A stretch of 63,231 bases of DNA from positions 1 to 63,231 of the forward strand of contig CAJGDJ010000009.1 of NCBI GenBank assembly GCA_904502025.1, in the 5' to 3' direction. Below are positions 44,649 to 53,688 of this stretch, piece by piece. This DNA is from an uncultured Muribaculaceae bacterium. Lineage in GTDB: Bacteria > Bacteroidota > Bacteroidia > Bacteroidales > Muribaculaceae. The translations under genes were made by a program, and so were the position numbers. Numbering within the stretch: position 1 is the first letter of the stretch; every line of letters begins with the position of its first letter. A model generated the notes under the pieces. That model worked only from the letters and a program-made list of their open reading frames with translations, was not told the origin of the DNA and searched no databases.

Positions 44649-47531
44649 CTATTTCTTAATTACTTTCTTTACTATAACTTGTCCATTCTTGATTGTCTTA
44701 ACAATATATGCGCCTGATATGATATTGCCTTCAACTTTGCGACCATTCAAATCATAATAAGTTTCTTCACTATTATCATCAGTAGCAATTTCAGAAATGC
44801 CAGTGATAGTATTTCCAAATAAAGTTGTTGGAGCTTTTAATGAGCCAAGTTTTTGTGAATATCTCACTTTTGTATCAAGGTCAATATATTCCCCTGTTGT
44901 TTCATCATGGAGACGGAATGAAACTACTTCACCAGCCTTACCAGCAACATTAATCATCATCTTTCCGTCTTTTACAACTTTACCCATACCACGACATTCA
45001 TCTCCAACAAATGCTCCTATTGTATAATTTTGAGGGCAATCAAGTTCTGCTATTTCTGCTACAATTGCCATATTGTCGGCATATTGAAATGCGTCATATT
45101 CCCATACTGAAGAGTTGTCTATCAAAGACTCATTCTTTGACATTAAAGACTTTAACCCGTAAAAATTATATGTTTGACTGCTAAAATCTGGCATATAATC
45201 AAATGAGATTACATTTTCGGCATCAGAGCTATTATAGTAAAGGTATCCTTTACCTGCTTCAAGCACAAAGTCAGCACCAACCCAAGCACCTTCGCTATAT
45301 TCAGCAAAATTTGTTTTGCCAATTATTTGGTCCCCTTCGTTTGGAGTATTCATTACAGTATTTAGTTCATCAATAGTCATATCCCATTCATTGGTGTATC
45401 CAATCCAAGTATAACCAGGTTGTAACATTTTGCTTTGATAGCGTTCCCAATATGGTTTTGGTGATACTAATATACAATCTGATGCATCTTCATAAGTAGC
45501 TTTTATCTTATACATACCTTCGCTTGGCATGAGTTCGGTAATATCTCCAAAGAATCCATAAACGGGGTCGTTGTATAATAGACTTGTTTGAGAGCGCACT
45601 TCTATTACCTTATTGTCGTCATCAACATTCAATTGTTCAAGATAACCACCTTCATTGTTTAACAAACTGATAGTAGATGGTGCATAAATCCAATCCCAAC
45701 CATTATTATTGAAAGTGATTTCAACTGGGATCTCGATGTAACAAACTTCTTCGCCATTGCGTGGCATATATTCGCCGTTGTAAAGCACTCGCAATTCGGC
45801 TGACCCTGATGCTGTTGCACGAATATTCCAAATCAATCCTTCTCCATTATCGGCTGATGAATAGGTAGGAACTCCAAATCCTATTGGTTCCATGTGGCTA
45901 ATGAACTCAAGACTAACAAGAGCTGGATCAAAATTATCGCCAGTCATTGTTAACTCAAATTCTGTGTCTTTGAATTTTGATATAGTGAGGGAGTTAGGGA
46001 AGGTGATATTTACTGGTGTTGTTACAATAACCTTTACTTCAACCGAAACTTTTGGATTTAATACCGATGTTATTATTAATGTATATGTCCCATTTTTAAT
46101 CGCATATTCGTCAACAATTGCATTTGCTGTTTCTTCATCAGCAGGTTCAATTGTATAGCTTTCTCCTTCTTCGTTTTCTGGTCTAACTTCAATTTGTGAA
46201 CGAAGTACATCGTATGCATTTGTGTTTAGTTCCACATAAATCTCTTCAGGTGCAATAATTTCAGTAATAACAACAGTTACATCGCATCTAACTTCGGGGT
46301 TTTCTGTTGCAACAACTGAAATAGTGTATTTACCTGCCATATATGCGACATTATCAACAATAGCATCTGATGCTTCTGCCGGAATTTCAAGGCTGAATGA
46401 TTTGTCGGTTGCATCTTCTGGGCCAACTACCACACAAGGAGATATCATATCCAAGATATTGTCCTCAATGGTAGCATGGAATGTTTGTGGTGAAACTCGC
46501 AAATAAGTAACTGGAGCATAAACCTCTACAGTTATAGTAGTGTATATTTGAGGATCATATTCCGATACTATATTTACTTTATATGTTCCGCCTTTCATTG
46601 CGATACCCTTATCGATTGCATCTGCATCTTCTGGTGACGCTGGTTCAAAATAGTAGTTTTGATTTGTTGCATCAGCGGGCTCTATTGTGATGGCATTGCG
46701 AAGTTCTTCATTGTCATAAAGACTTTCTCCTTTATTCATTTTTACAGTTTCAATTGAACAAGAGATGCCAGTAACTGGAGTGATTTCTTCTTCAATTATA
46801 ACCACTGTGCTGCCTATACAAAATGTGCCATATTCAGGTACATTTATTGACAACATAGCAACTTCGCCGGTATTCTCCAATGAACCGGGACGTAATGTCG
46901 ACTGCAACGCTGTGAGAATATTGCTGCTATCAATGGTAAATGCCATGAATTGGCCACCTGTTGGAGTTGTCCATTCATAGGTCAACTGAGTTTCAATAGT
47001 TGACTCTCCTAATGGTTCATAAACATAAGGTTCTCCACTAAAATCTTTTCCTTCATAAGTAAATTCGATATGTTCATTCAAATCTATCTTGTTTGGGAAT
47101 TTGGTGACAATACTAATCGGGTTTGTGATTGACACTCCTGTTGGTTTGTCAAGGTTTAGCACAAATGGCACCTCTGTTACTGTTTCGCCAGTAAATTCGG
47201 TTTGTTTTGTACAAGCAAAAAGAATTCCCGAGCTATGGTCAAATACCTTGAACGAAATAGTTTCACCTATTTCTTCGGGATTACCCCAAACACGCAGAGG
47301 ATATAAGTACCCCGCGTCGGTATAGACAGTAGGTTCATGAGCTACTGCTCGACACTCTCCATCAATAAATGCGGCAACTTCAACACTTGATATAGGCTGC
47401 CCATTTGCATTGACTTGCACATAAATCGGAGTTGATGTAGGATAATCACTCGCCGAAGGTGCAGTCCAATTCTGTGCATACATTGTCAAAGCCGACAATA
47501 ATGTAAGCATTGAAAACAAGACTTTTTTCAT
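44649..47531 (-). CDS. Secreted Ig-repeat protein with type IX-type C-terminal domain
   Basis: 960 residues. Signal peptide 1-19 (LLSALTMYAQ). An N-terminal module with VEVAAFIDGECRAVA (about 50-64); three similar Ig-like repeats of about 85 residues (about 260-505), each with the pattern EPAD...AI.....G.Y...I.S...P; then a second AFVGDECRGMG module and a C-terminal tail YYDLNGRKVE...SGAYIVKTIKNGQ ending in lysines, the pattern of type IX sorting domains. First gene of the minus-strand envelope locus; probably the major surface product. A -7 element is seen at 47583-47590. Confidence 0.78.
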   Translation of the reverse strand: MKKVLFSMLTLLSALTMYAQNWTAPSASDYPTSTPIYVQVNANGQPISSVEVAAFIDGECRAVAHEPTVYTDAGYLYPLRVWGNPEEIGETISFKVFDHSSGILFACTKQTEFTGETVTEVPFVLNLDKPTGVSITNPISIVTKFPNKIDLNEHIEFTYEGKDFSGEPYVYEPLGESTIETQLTYEWTTPTGGQFMAFTIDSSNILTALQSTLRPGSLENTGEVAMLSINVPEYGTFCIGSTVVIIEEEITPVTGISCSIETVKMNKGESLYDNEELRNAITIEPADATNQNYYFEPASPEDADAIDKGIAMKGGTYKVNIVSEYDPQIYTTITVEVYAPVTYLRVSPQTFHATIEDNILDMISPCVVVGPEDATDKSFSLEIPAEASDAIVDNVAYMAGKYTISVVATENPEVRCDVTVVITEIIAPEEIYVELNTNAYDVLRSQIEVRPENEEGESYTIEPADEETANAIVDEYAIKNGTYTLIITSVLNPKVSVEVKVIVTTPVNITFPNSLTISKFKDTEFELTMTGDNFDPALVSLEFISHMEPIGFGVPTYSSADNGEGLIWNIRATASGSAELRVLYNGEYMPRNGEEVCYIEIPVEITFNNNGWDWIYAPSTISLLNNEGGYLEQLNVDDDNKVIEVRSQTSLLYNDPVYGFFGDITELMPSEGMYKIKATYEDASDCILVSPKPYWERYQSKMLQPGYTWIGYTNEWDMTIDELNTVMNTPNEGDQIIGKTNFAEYSEGAWVGADFVLEAGKGYLYYNSSDAENVISFDYMPDFSSQTYNFYGLKSLMSKNESLIDNSSVWEYDAFQYADNMAIVAEIAELDCPQNYTIGAFVGDECRGMGKVVKDGKMMINVAGKAGEVVSFRLHDETTGEYIDLDTKVRYSQKLGSLKAPTTLFGNTITGISEIATDDNSEETYYDLNGRKVEGNIISGAYIVKTIKNGQVIVKKVIKK

Positions 47532-47582
47532 AAGCTTTTTGTATTGATTTATGTTAATTAATTATTATTTTCATCGTTTTCA

Positions 47583-47590
47583 CAAATTTA
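47583..47590 (-). promoter_or_regulatory. Promoter -7 element of the envelope locus
   Basis: On the minus strand TAAATTTG, an exact TAnnTTTG match about 50 bases before the ATG at 47531. No TTTG at the usual distance upstream, which suggests the need for an activator. The 315-base gap 47532-47846 otherwise holds the regulator's own promoter. Confidence 0.45.
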
Positions 47591-47764
47591 TACTTAACGT
47601 CAAATTCAAGTCTTATCCTAATGTGCCATTTATTTATCAATTTCGGACATTTGCACTTTTTTAATTTATCATTTACTCCCACATTGAAAGGATATTGATT
47701 TGACGCTCAGTTCATTGCAATGATAAATCCCATATTTTCGGCCGCAAAAAAGTGTGCAATCTTA

Positions 47765-47796
47765 TTTCAAAATCTCATAAATTTGTACTACATTTG
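47765..47796 (+). promoter_or_regulatory. Promoter of the hybrid two-component regulator
   Basis: -33 TTTC (47765-47768), 20-base spacer, exact -7 TACATTTG (47789-47796). The leader is about 45 bases. Confidence 0.6.
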
Positions 47797-47846
47797 CTTA
47801 AAGATGCAATGCTAATTCATTTTATAACCATATAATTTTTTACTAA

Positions 47847-50660
47847 ATGTCGAATTATTTCAGAGGTTTTATCACTCTTTTAGTTGGAGCATTGTGTTTT
47901 TCTACTCTAATGTTTTCGTGCCATAAGTCATTAAATAACGAAGACATATCAATCGAAAAAGAGAATGCCGACAGCATTGCCAATCGATATAAATCGCAAA
48001 TTGATAGTCTCATTAATTTACGAGAAACGTACCAACAAGCAGGCAACCTTGTGGGCGAAATGGTTACATTAAAATATCTTGGGCAAGCATATCGAGAAGA
48101 TAATAAATTCATCCAAGCTATCGAAATCCATGATCAAGAATTAAGCATTGCAACTGAGCTATGTGATACCTTAACAATGGTACAAGCTCTTAATAATATT
48201 GGCACCAATCATCGACGAATGGGCATTCTTGATGATGCTACAAAATATCATTTTTCAGCGCTCAATCTTTATGAAAAGTTTAGCGACAAAGAATCATTTA
48301 AAGCAAAAAAGAATAGAGTTGTTTCTCTAAATGGGATTGGTAACATCAGTTTAAGAATTGGCGATAACATTACAGCCGACTCGGTTTTCCGTCAAGCATT
48401 GGCAGGAGAACGAGAATTGAATAGTGCGTTAGGGCAAGCCATTAATTATGCTAATCTTGGGGCAATTTTCGAAGAAAAAGATATGCTTGATTCAGCGTGG
48501 GCCTACTATCGCAAATCATTAGACTTGAATATTGAAGCAAAATCTAAATTAGGAATTTCGCTTTGTCATGGTCACTTTGGCAACCTTTATGAAAAAGAGG
48601 GCAAAATTAATGAAGCGATTGCCGAATATGAGAAAGCATATCAAATGGAAAACGAAATAGACTCTTGGCATTGGGTTAACTTTTGTATTGAGTTAGTTGA
48701 CATTTACATTGATCAAAAAAATTATTCAAAGGCATTAAAACTACTCAACAAAGCAAACGAAAAAGCAACCACAGGTCGTTCACTTGACCATTTGGCATCT
48801 ATTTACAACTTATATTCTACCATTTACGAAAAAACTGGCGATACATCAAAAGCATTCGAAGCATATCGAATAAGTAACACCTATAACGATAGTATTATAA
48901 ATCAACAAAACCTTATATCTGTACAAAATGAGCGCGTAAAATATGAATATCAACGACGCCAACAAGAAATCGACACAATTAACAACAAATTTAATAGTGA
49001 GCGTCAACTACGCAATGTTATTATAATATCACTTATTGTAATATTATTGCTACTTGTTGCTGGAGTTGGTTTGTTGATGTATTTATTAAAAACAAAAAAG
49101 CGCGAACAAGTTGCGATGAAGCAAGTTGATAGCATGCGAAGTTCATTCTTCACTAATATTACACACGAATTTCGCACTCCCCTAACTATTATAATCGGTT
49201 TAGGAGAACGCATTGCCTATAGTGAACACATCGAAAACTTGAAATCAGTTGGTGATACAATTTCGCGACAAGGTCGTAATTTGCTATTGTTGATTAATCA
49301 AATTTTAGATATTTCAAAACTAAAATCAAATGCATCATATAATGAATATCAACGCGGTAATATCGTAGGCTACATACATACTATATATGATGGTGCTCGA
49401 GAATTAGCATATCGCAAAAATATTCTATATCTATTTAACTCTCAAGAGAAGTCGGTTGAAATGGATTTCATTCCCGATTATATCACAAAAATTGTAGGCA
49501 ATCTCATTTCCAATGCAATAAAATTCACTTCAGTTAATGGTTGCGTAACAATAAGTACTGAGACAAAAAACAATCAATTCATCATAAAAGTTGAAGATAA
49601 TGGTCAGGGAATTTCAGCTCAAGATTTACCATATATTTTTGATGCATTCTATCAAGGAAATTCACATTCTCGTTCGATGGGTTCGGGCATCGGGTTATCA
49701 CTCGTAAAACAATTAGTAGAAGCGATTAATGGGTCTATTTCTGTAGAAAGCGAAGAAAATAAAGGAACAATATTTATTGTCAAGCTTCCAATATCTCAAT
49801 CATCCGAGCCGATTGCATCATTAAACGAATCTCCTGCGATAAATGACATATTCATTCAAGATGGCGAAGATGCCGAATCAACTGAAATCGATGATGACAC
49901 ACTCTCTCGCATATTAATTGTTGAAGATAATAACGACGTGGCTTTGTTTATAGGTTCCATAATAAATAATGCCAATATATATTACGCATCAAATGGCAAA
50001 GAAGGCTTCGAAAAAGCATTGCAAATAGTGCCTGATGTCATCATCACTGATATTATGATGCCCGAAATGAACGGAATTGAAATGTGTAATAAAATAAGAG
50101 AATCTGATGTTTTATGCCATATCCCTATCATTATAATTTCAGCAAAAGCAACCAATAAAAATAAGATTGAAGGTCTAAAATCGGGAGCCGATGCTTATTT
50201 ATACAAGCCATTCAATGCCGAGGAACTTAATGTTACGATTAATTCATTGCTTGAGCGACGTAAATTGTTACACGAAAACTTCGCTCGAAATTCAGCCAAT
50301 GAATCAGTCCCAGCCGAAAAAATTTCTACTAATGACAAAGTATTCTTGAATAATGTTATTAATTTGGTACATGCTCAAATGGCGACGCAAAGTGTAAACA
50401 TTAATGACTTGGCTGATAGTTTAAATATGACACCTCGACAATTAAATCGAAAAATCAACGCAGTTACAGGTGAAAATATTTCCAAATATATTTTGCAAGT
50501 GAGAATGCTACGCGCAAAACAATTGCTCGACTCAAACAAAGATTACTCAATCGCTGAAGTTGCTTATAAATGTGGCTACGAAGAGAATAGTAACTTTACA
50601 CGAGCATTCAAAATGTTATATAACATCACCCCCACTCAATATCGCAAAATACCTAACTAA
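47847..50660 (+). CDS. Hybrid two-component system protein: TPR sensor, kinase, receiver, AraC output
   Basis: 937 residues, whole signalling chain in one protein. Signal or weak lipobox (TLMFSC, Cys about 25), TPR repeats in the periplasm (about 60-370, for example FIQAIEIHDQELSIATEL, INYANLGAIFEEKDMLDSAW), membrane segment about 393-415, histidine box NITHEFRTPL with H440, ATPase domain with GSGIGLSLVKQL, receiver with phosphorylated D735 in VIITDIMMPEMNG, and a C-terminal AraC helix-turn-helix (about 835-937). It is divergent from the envelope locus with a 315-base shared upstream region, so it most likely controls it. Such regulators often sit beside nutrient-uptake loci, but no SusC/SusD pair is present here. 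Confidence 0.9.
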   Translation: MSNYFRGFITLLVGALCFSTLMFSCHKSLNNEDISIEKENADSIANRYKSQIDSLINLRETYQQAGNLVGEMVTLKYLGQAYREDNKFIQAIEIHDQELSIATELCDTLTMVQALNNIGTNHRRMGILDDATKYHFSALNLYEKFSDKESFKAKKNRVVSLNGIGNISLRIGDNITADSVFRQALAGERELNSALGQAINYANLGAIFEEKDMLDSAWAYYRKSLDLNIEAKSKLGISLCHGHFGNLYEKEGKINEAIAEYEKAYQMENEIDSWHWVNFCIELVDIYIDQKNYSKALKLLNKANEKATTGRSLDHLASIYNLYSTIYEKTGDTSKAFEAYRISNTYNDSIINQQNLISVQNERVKYEYQRRQQEIDTINNKFNSERQLRNVIIISLIVILLLLVAGVGLLMYLLKTKKREQVAMKQVDSMRSSFFTNITHEFRTPLTIIIGLGERIAYSEHIENLKSVGDTISRQGRNLLLLINQILDISKLKSNASYNEYQRGNIVGYIHTIYDGARELAYRKNILYLFNSQEKSVEMDFIPDYITKIVGNLISNAIKFTSVNGCVTISTETKNNQFIIKVEDNGQGISAQDLPYIFDAFYQGNSHSRSMGSGIGLSLVKQLVEAINGSISVESEENKGTIFIVKLPISQSSEPIASLNESPAINDIFIQDGEDAESTEIDDDTLSRILIVEDNNDVALFIGSIINNANIYYASNGKEGFEKALQIVPDVIITDIMMPEMNGIEMCNKIRESDVLCHIPIIIISAKATNKNKIEGLKSGADAYLYKPFNAEELNVTINSLLERRKLLHENFARNSANESVPAEKISTNDKVFLNNVINLVHAQMATQSVNINDLADSLNMTPRQLNRKINAVTGENISKYILQVRMLRAKQLLDSNKDYSIAEVAYKCGYEENSNFTRAFKMLYNITPTQYRKIPN

Positions 50661-50666
50661 TAATTG

Positions 50667-51077
50667 TTATTCAACAACTGTTCCCGTAACAAATATTCTT
50701 ACATATCGTCTTGGGTCATTTGAAAATATCGTTATCGATTTTCTGAATGGCCCTTTTCGTTGACGAGAAGCATTATAGGTTACATATACAATTCCTGTCT
50801 TCCCTGCAGGAATAGCCTCCTTTGAATATGTTGCTTTAGTACACCCACATCCTGTCGCAACATTAACTATAACTAGATCAGAGTATCCTATATTTGTAAA
50901 TACAAATTCATGCGACTTGATTGAATCACTTGACAATGAGACCTCTCCCAAACTAATTTCTCTACAATCAAAAGAAATCTGAGGAGACCCATATATTGAA
51001 TCTTGCATTTCAGCATTTGCCGAGAACGCAAAAAGCAATATCAGATAAGTTATAACTTGTCGAAGATTTGTTAACAT
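50667..51077 (-). CDS. Exported DUF1573-family protein
   Basis: 136 residues from the ATG at 51077. Signal peptide (TYLILLFAFSANAE), then one DUF1573 (ASH/MSP-like) Ig fold: SHEFVFTNIGYSDLVIVNV, CGCTKATYSKEAIPAGKTG and KSITIFSNDPRRYVRIFVTG. The CGC pair is typical of the family; function unknown. A consensus promoter ends only four bases before the ATG. It converges on the regulator gene six bases away. The longer TTG reading starts inside the promoter and is rejected. Confidence 0.82.
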   Translation of the reverse strand: MLTNLRQVITYLILLFAFSANAEMQDSIYGSPQISFDCREISLGEVSLSSDSIKSHEFVFTNIGYSDLVIVNVATGCGCTKATYSKEAIPAGKTGIVYVTYNASRQRKGPFRKSITIFSNDPRRYVRIFVTGTVVE

Positions 51078-51081
51078 ATCA

Positions 51082-51112
51082 CAAATGTACAGCAAATTAC
51101 TTTTTCCACAAA
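51082..51112 (-). promoter_or_regulatory. Consensus promoter of the DUF1573 gene
   Basis: On the minus strand: -33 TTTG (51109-51112), 19-base spacer, -7 TACATTTG (51082-51089), all exact. The ATG follows the -7 element after four bases, so the transcript should start at or within a base or two of the ATG. Confidence 0.65.
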
Positions 51113-51210
51113 AAAAATTCGATTTTGAAAAGCCATATTTTATCGCTAATTTTGTGTTATACTTTTTTTAACAACCAATTTTTGAAACGTTCCCAAAAAG
51201 CATTTTTGCT

Positions 51211-51295
51211 TACCTACCAATTTTAGGTTTTTCCATTACCTACCACAAAAAATGGGAAAACAAGAGTTCATTAATAATTTTGCTATCTACCTAAT
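51211..51295 (+). repeat. Right arm-type repeats (TACCTACC)
   Basis: Copies at 51211-51218 and 51237-51244 (exact) and a partial one at 51288-51295, all inside the right border of the proposed island. The motif is the one repeated four times in the palindrome near the left border. The rest of the 395-base gap 51096-51490 holds the DUF1573 promoter, the att copy and two terminators. Confidence 0.6.
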
Positions 51296-51350
51296 AATCA
51301 CTGGCATAATCTCACTCCTTTATAGGCTAAACACGTAACATATAGTTACT

Positions 51351-51363
51351 CCGCCTGGATCAC
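51351..51363 (+). repeat. attR-like core: duplicated 3' end of tRNA-Arg
   Basis: CCGCCTGGATCAC, identical to 24,927-24,939 of the tRNA. The bases before it do not resemble a tRNA, so it is not a second tRNA gene. It is followed after three bases by an intrinsic terminator, as expected if this was the tRNA's original 3' end and terminator. Confidence 0.7.
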
Positions 51364-51366
51364 TTG

Positions 51367-51392
51367 GGGAAGTCGCAAGGCTTCCCTTTTTT
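51367..51392 (+). terminator. Terminator after the displaced tRNA 3' end
   Basis: GGGAAGTC (51367-51374), GCAA loop, GGCTTCCC (51379-51386), then six T. Nothing upstream on the plus strand needs it now except the tRNA fragment. Confidence 0.8.
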
Positions 51393-51426
51393 ATTATCAT
51401 AAGTCAACTTATCAAACCTAATGAAA

Positions 51427-51468
51427 TAAAAAAAGAGACTGCAGTTCATTCCTTTGAACTCAGTCTCT
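51427..51468 (-). terminator. Terminator of rho
   Basis: On the minus strand AGAGACTGAGTTCA pairs with TGAACTGCAGTCTCT (one bulged G) and is followed by a run of T; 22 bases after the rho stop. Confidence 0.8.
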
Positions 51469-51490
51469 ATGAAATATTTATTAGATATTA

Positions 51491-53509
51491 TTAGTCGCCC
51501 ATAGTGAATAGAAGTTCTTCGTTTGACGAGGTTCGTTCCATTCTTTCTTTGATAAACTCCATTGCTTCAATTGAATTGTGGTCGGCAAGGTAACGACGGA
51601 GAATCCACATGCGATTACGCATTTCGGGGTGAATCAATAAATCATCACGACGTGTGCTTGAAGCCATAATATCAACAGCAGGGAAGATGCGTTTATTCGA
51701 TAATTTACGGTCGAGTTGCAATTCCATGTTACCTGTTCCCTTAAACTCTTCGAAAATTACTTCGTCCATTTTCGAGCTTGTTTCAGTCAATGCAGTTGCA
51801 ATAATAGTAAGAGAACCACCATTTTCGATATTACGTGCAGCCCCGAAGAAACGTTTAGGTTTTTGCAACGCATTTGCATCAACACCACCCGAAAGAATTT
51901 TACCCGATGCTGGAGATACAGTGTTGTAAGCACGAGCAAGACGAGTGATCGAATCAAGCAAAATTACCACGTCATGCCCACATTCCACCATGCGTTTTGC
52001 TTTTTCAAGCACGATACTTGCAATTTTCACATGTCGATCGGCTGGTTCATCAAATGTCGATGCTATAACTTCGGCATTTACACTGCGACTCATATCGGTA
52101 ACCTCCTCGGGACGTTCGTCAATGAGAAGAATCATAATATATGTTTCAGGGTGATTTTCGGCAATAGCATTTGCTATATCTTTCAACAAAATGGTTTTAC
52201 CTGTCTTGGGAGGAGCCACAATCAGTCCTCGTTGACCTTTCCCAATTGGCGAGAACATATCAACCACACGTGTTGAAAGATTGCATGTTTTGCCACTTGT
52301 GAGGTCAAATTTATCATCGGGGAACAAAGGTGTCAAATGCTCAAATGCCACTCTATCACGAATAAAATCAGGAGTGCGTCCATTGACACTTGTAACCGTA
52401 CTCATAGGGAAATACTTCTCCCCCTCACGTGGTGGACGAATCGTACACTCAACCACATCACCTGTTTTTAATGCAAAATTCTTGATTTGTGATTGTGTAA
52501 CATATACATCATCTGGTGATGAGAGATAGTTATAATCGCTTGAACGAAGGAATCCATAACCATCGGGCATCACCTCAAGCACGCCACAAGCTTTTAGAAA
52601 TCCATCAAAGTTATATTGAGGCTCGGCTGATTGCTGTGGTTGTTGATTATGTTGTTTATTATTGCGATTTTTTTGTTTTTTATTTTGTTTTCCTTGATGT
52701 TGTTGTGACAATTGAAATTCCTGATGTTCACGTCCGGGCTCTCCTATTACGATTGGTGATTTTGCCGCAGCAATTGCTGCAGCTGTGGCAGCCTCTTCTT
52801 TTTCGCGTTGGCTACGTGGCACAAATCGACGTCCTTCACTTCGTGGGAAAAATGAGCCAAACGATGAGTTTTCTTTTGGTCGAAAATCCATACGAACTTT
52901 TTCATTCTCAGAGGCAACATCATTTTCATTTTTTTGAGCATCGGCACTTTCAACCGATTCTACATTTTCTTCTTTTTGAGGTGCAATTTCTACAACTTGA
53001 GGATTTTCATCTTTAGCCAAAGGAGGAAGCATTGTCATCATATCCTTTTCATCAATTGGCTCTTCCTCTATAAGTTGTGGTTCTTCTTTTTCTACCTCAA
53101 CCGACTTTTCCTCCTCTTTTTTTGTTGATTTTTTGGTTTTTCGAACCGATTTAGCTTTAGGTTTCTCCTCTTGTTTTGGTTCATCAACCTCAATCGTCGA
53201 TTGCGACACAGTATTGTTATCCTCTACCAATTCAATTTTAGAACCATCAACTGCCGGCTCCTGTTTTTTCTTGGATTTAGGTTCTTTTTTACCTTCACTT
53301 GTTTTTTTCTCTTTTTTTACTGATGGCTCTTTTGTCGCACGACGTTTTTTCTCGGCTGTAGCTGTTGCCATAGTTATTGCCTGCTCATCGAGAATGCGAT
53401 AAATCAACTCATCTTTTTTCGAGGGGTCGATTTTTTTTAACCCCATAGATTCCGCAATCGTTTTGAGCTCTTGATCGCTCATTGCGTTAAGATCGGAAAT
53501 ATTATACAT
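51491..53509 (-). CDS. rho: Transcription termination factor Rho with long disordered insert
   Basis: 672 residues against about 420 in E. coli. Rho_N/SAP-like start (about 5-45), then a 250-residue low-complexity stretch rich in Lys, Glu, Gln and Asn (poly-Q/N near 275-300), then the RNA-binding cold-shock domain (about 310-380, GYGFLRSSDYNYLSSPDDVYV) and the hexameric ATPase with Walker A GLIVAPPKTGKT (about 430), Walker B VVILLDSITRLARAYN and the late Q/R-loop region. It is known that Bacteroides Rho carries such an insert and that it drives phase separation. Own promoter and a ~175-base leader; terminator behind it. It lies next to the right border of the proposed island. Confidence 0.95.
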   Translation of the reverse strand: MYNISDLNAMSDQELKTIAESMGLKKIDPSKKDELIYRILDEQAITMATATAEKKRRATKEPSVKKEKKTSEGKKEPKSKKKQEPAVDGSKIELVEDNNTVSQSTIEVDEPKQEEKPKAKSVRKTKKSTKKEEEKSVEVEKEEPQLIEEEPIDEKDMMTMLPPLAKDENPQVVEIAPQKEENVESVESADAQKNENDVASENEKVRMDFRPKENSSFGSFFPRSEGRRFVPRSQREKEEAATAAAIAAAKSPIVIGEPGREHQEFQLSQQHQGKQNKKQKNRNNKQHNQQPQQSAEPQYNFDGFLKACGVLEVMPDGYGFLRSSDYNYLSSPDDVYVTQSQIKNFALKTGDVVECTIRPPREGEKYFPMSTVTSVNGRTPDFIRDRVAFEHLTPLFPDDKFDLTSGKTCNLSTRVVDMFSPIGKGQRGLIVAPPKTGKTILLKDIANAIAENHPETYIMILLIDERPEEVTDMSRSVNAEVIASTFDEPADRHVKIASIVLEKAKRMVECGHDVVILLDSITRLARAYNTVSPASGKILSGGVDANALQKPKRFFGAARNIENGGSLTIIATALTETSSKMDEVIFEEFKGTGNMELQLDRKLSNKRIFPAVDIMASSTRRDDLLIHPEMRNRMWILRRYLADHNSIEAMEFIKERMERTSSNEELLFTMGD

Positions 53510-53688
53510 ATTAATTCGGGAGGATTATATAAAGTATAATCAGTTTTACACAATTATGGCATTCGTTAATACTATACGAAACCACACTTCTCTCTGTTAA
53601 TTATCTTTTTAGTGGAATAAAATTGTTTTACTTCACGATGCCACATTGTTATTGCATCTCTAAAACAATTTCGTTATTGAAATTAGTG

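Larger units (their letters stand above)
24927..51363 (+). mobile_element. Putative 26.4 kb integrative island at tRNA-Arg, no integrase found
   Basis: Supported by the 13-base direct repeat of the tRNA 3' end at both borders, a terminator right after the far copy (as expected for the displaced original tRNA end), clusters of TACCTACC motifs within about 200 bases inside each border, and a transposase remnant plus XRE-ImmA/IrrE regulator next to the left border. Cargo is accessory: a broken PIN gene, secreted and outer-membrane proteins and a hybrid two-component regulator. Flanking genes are housekeeping. No tyrosine or serine recombinase, relaxase or conjugation gene is present, so it is either decayed or mobilised in trans. 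Boundaries are inferred. Confidence 0.6.

Noticed and set aside
47847..50660. Hybrid regulator as part of a polysaccharide-utilisation locus
   Set aside because: No SusC/SusD homologue, glycoside hydrolase or sulfatase lies near; the neighbours are envelope proteins of other types.
51300..51363. Second tRNA gene at the right border
   Set aside because: Only the last 13 bases match; no D arm, anticodon arm or T loop can be drawn upstream.
51716..52276. Long plus-strand frame opposite rho
   Set aside because: It is the shadow of the rho coding sequence; the translation has no recognisable features.
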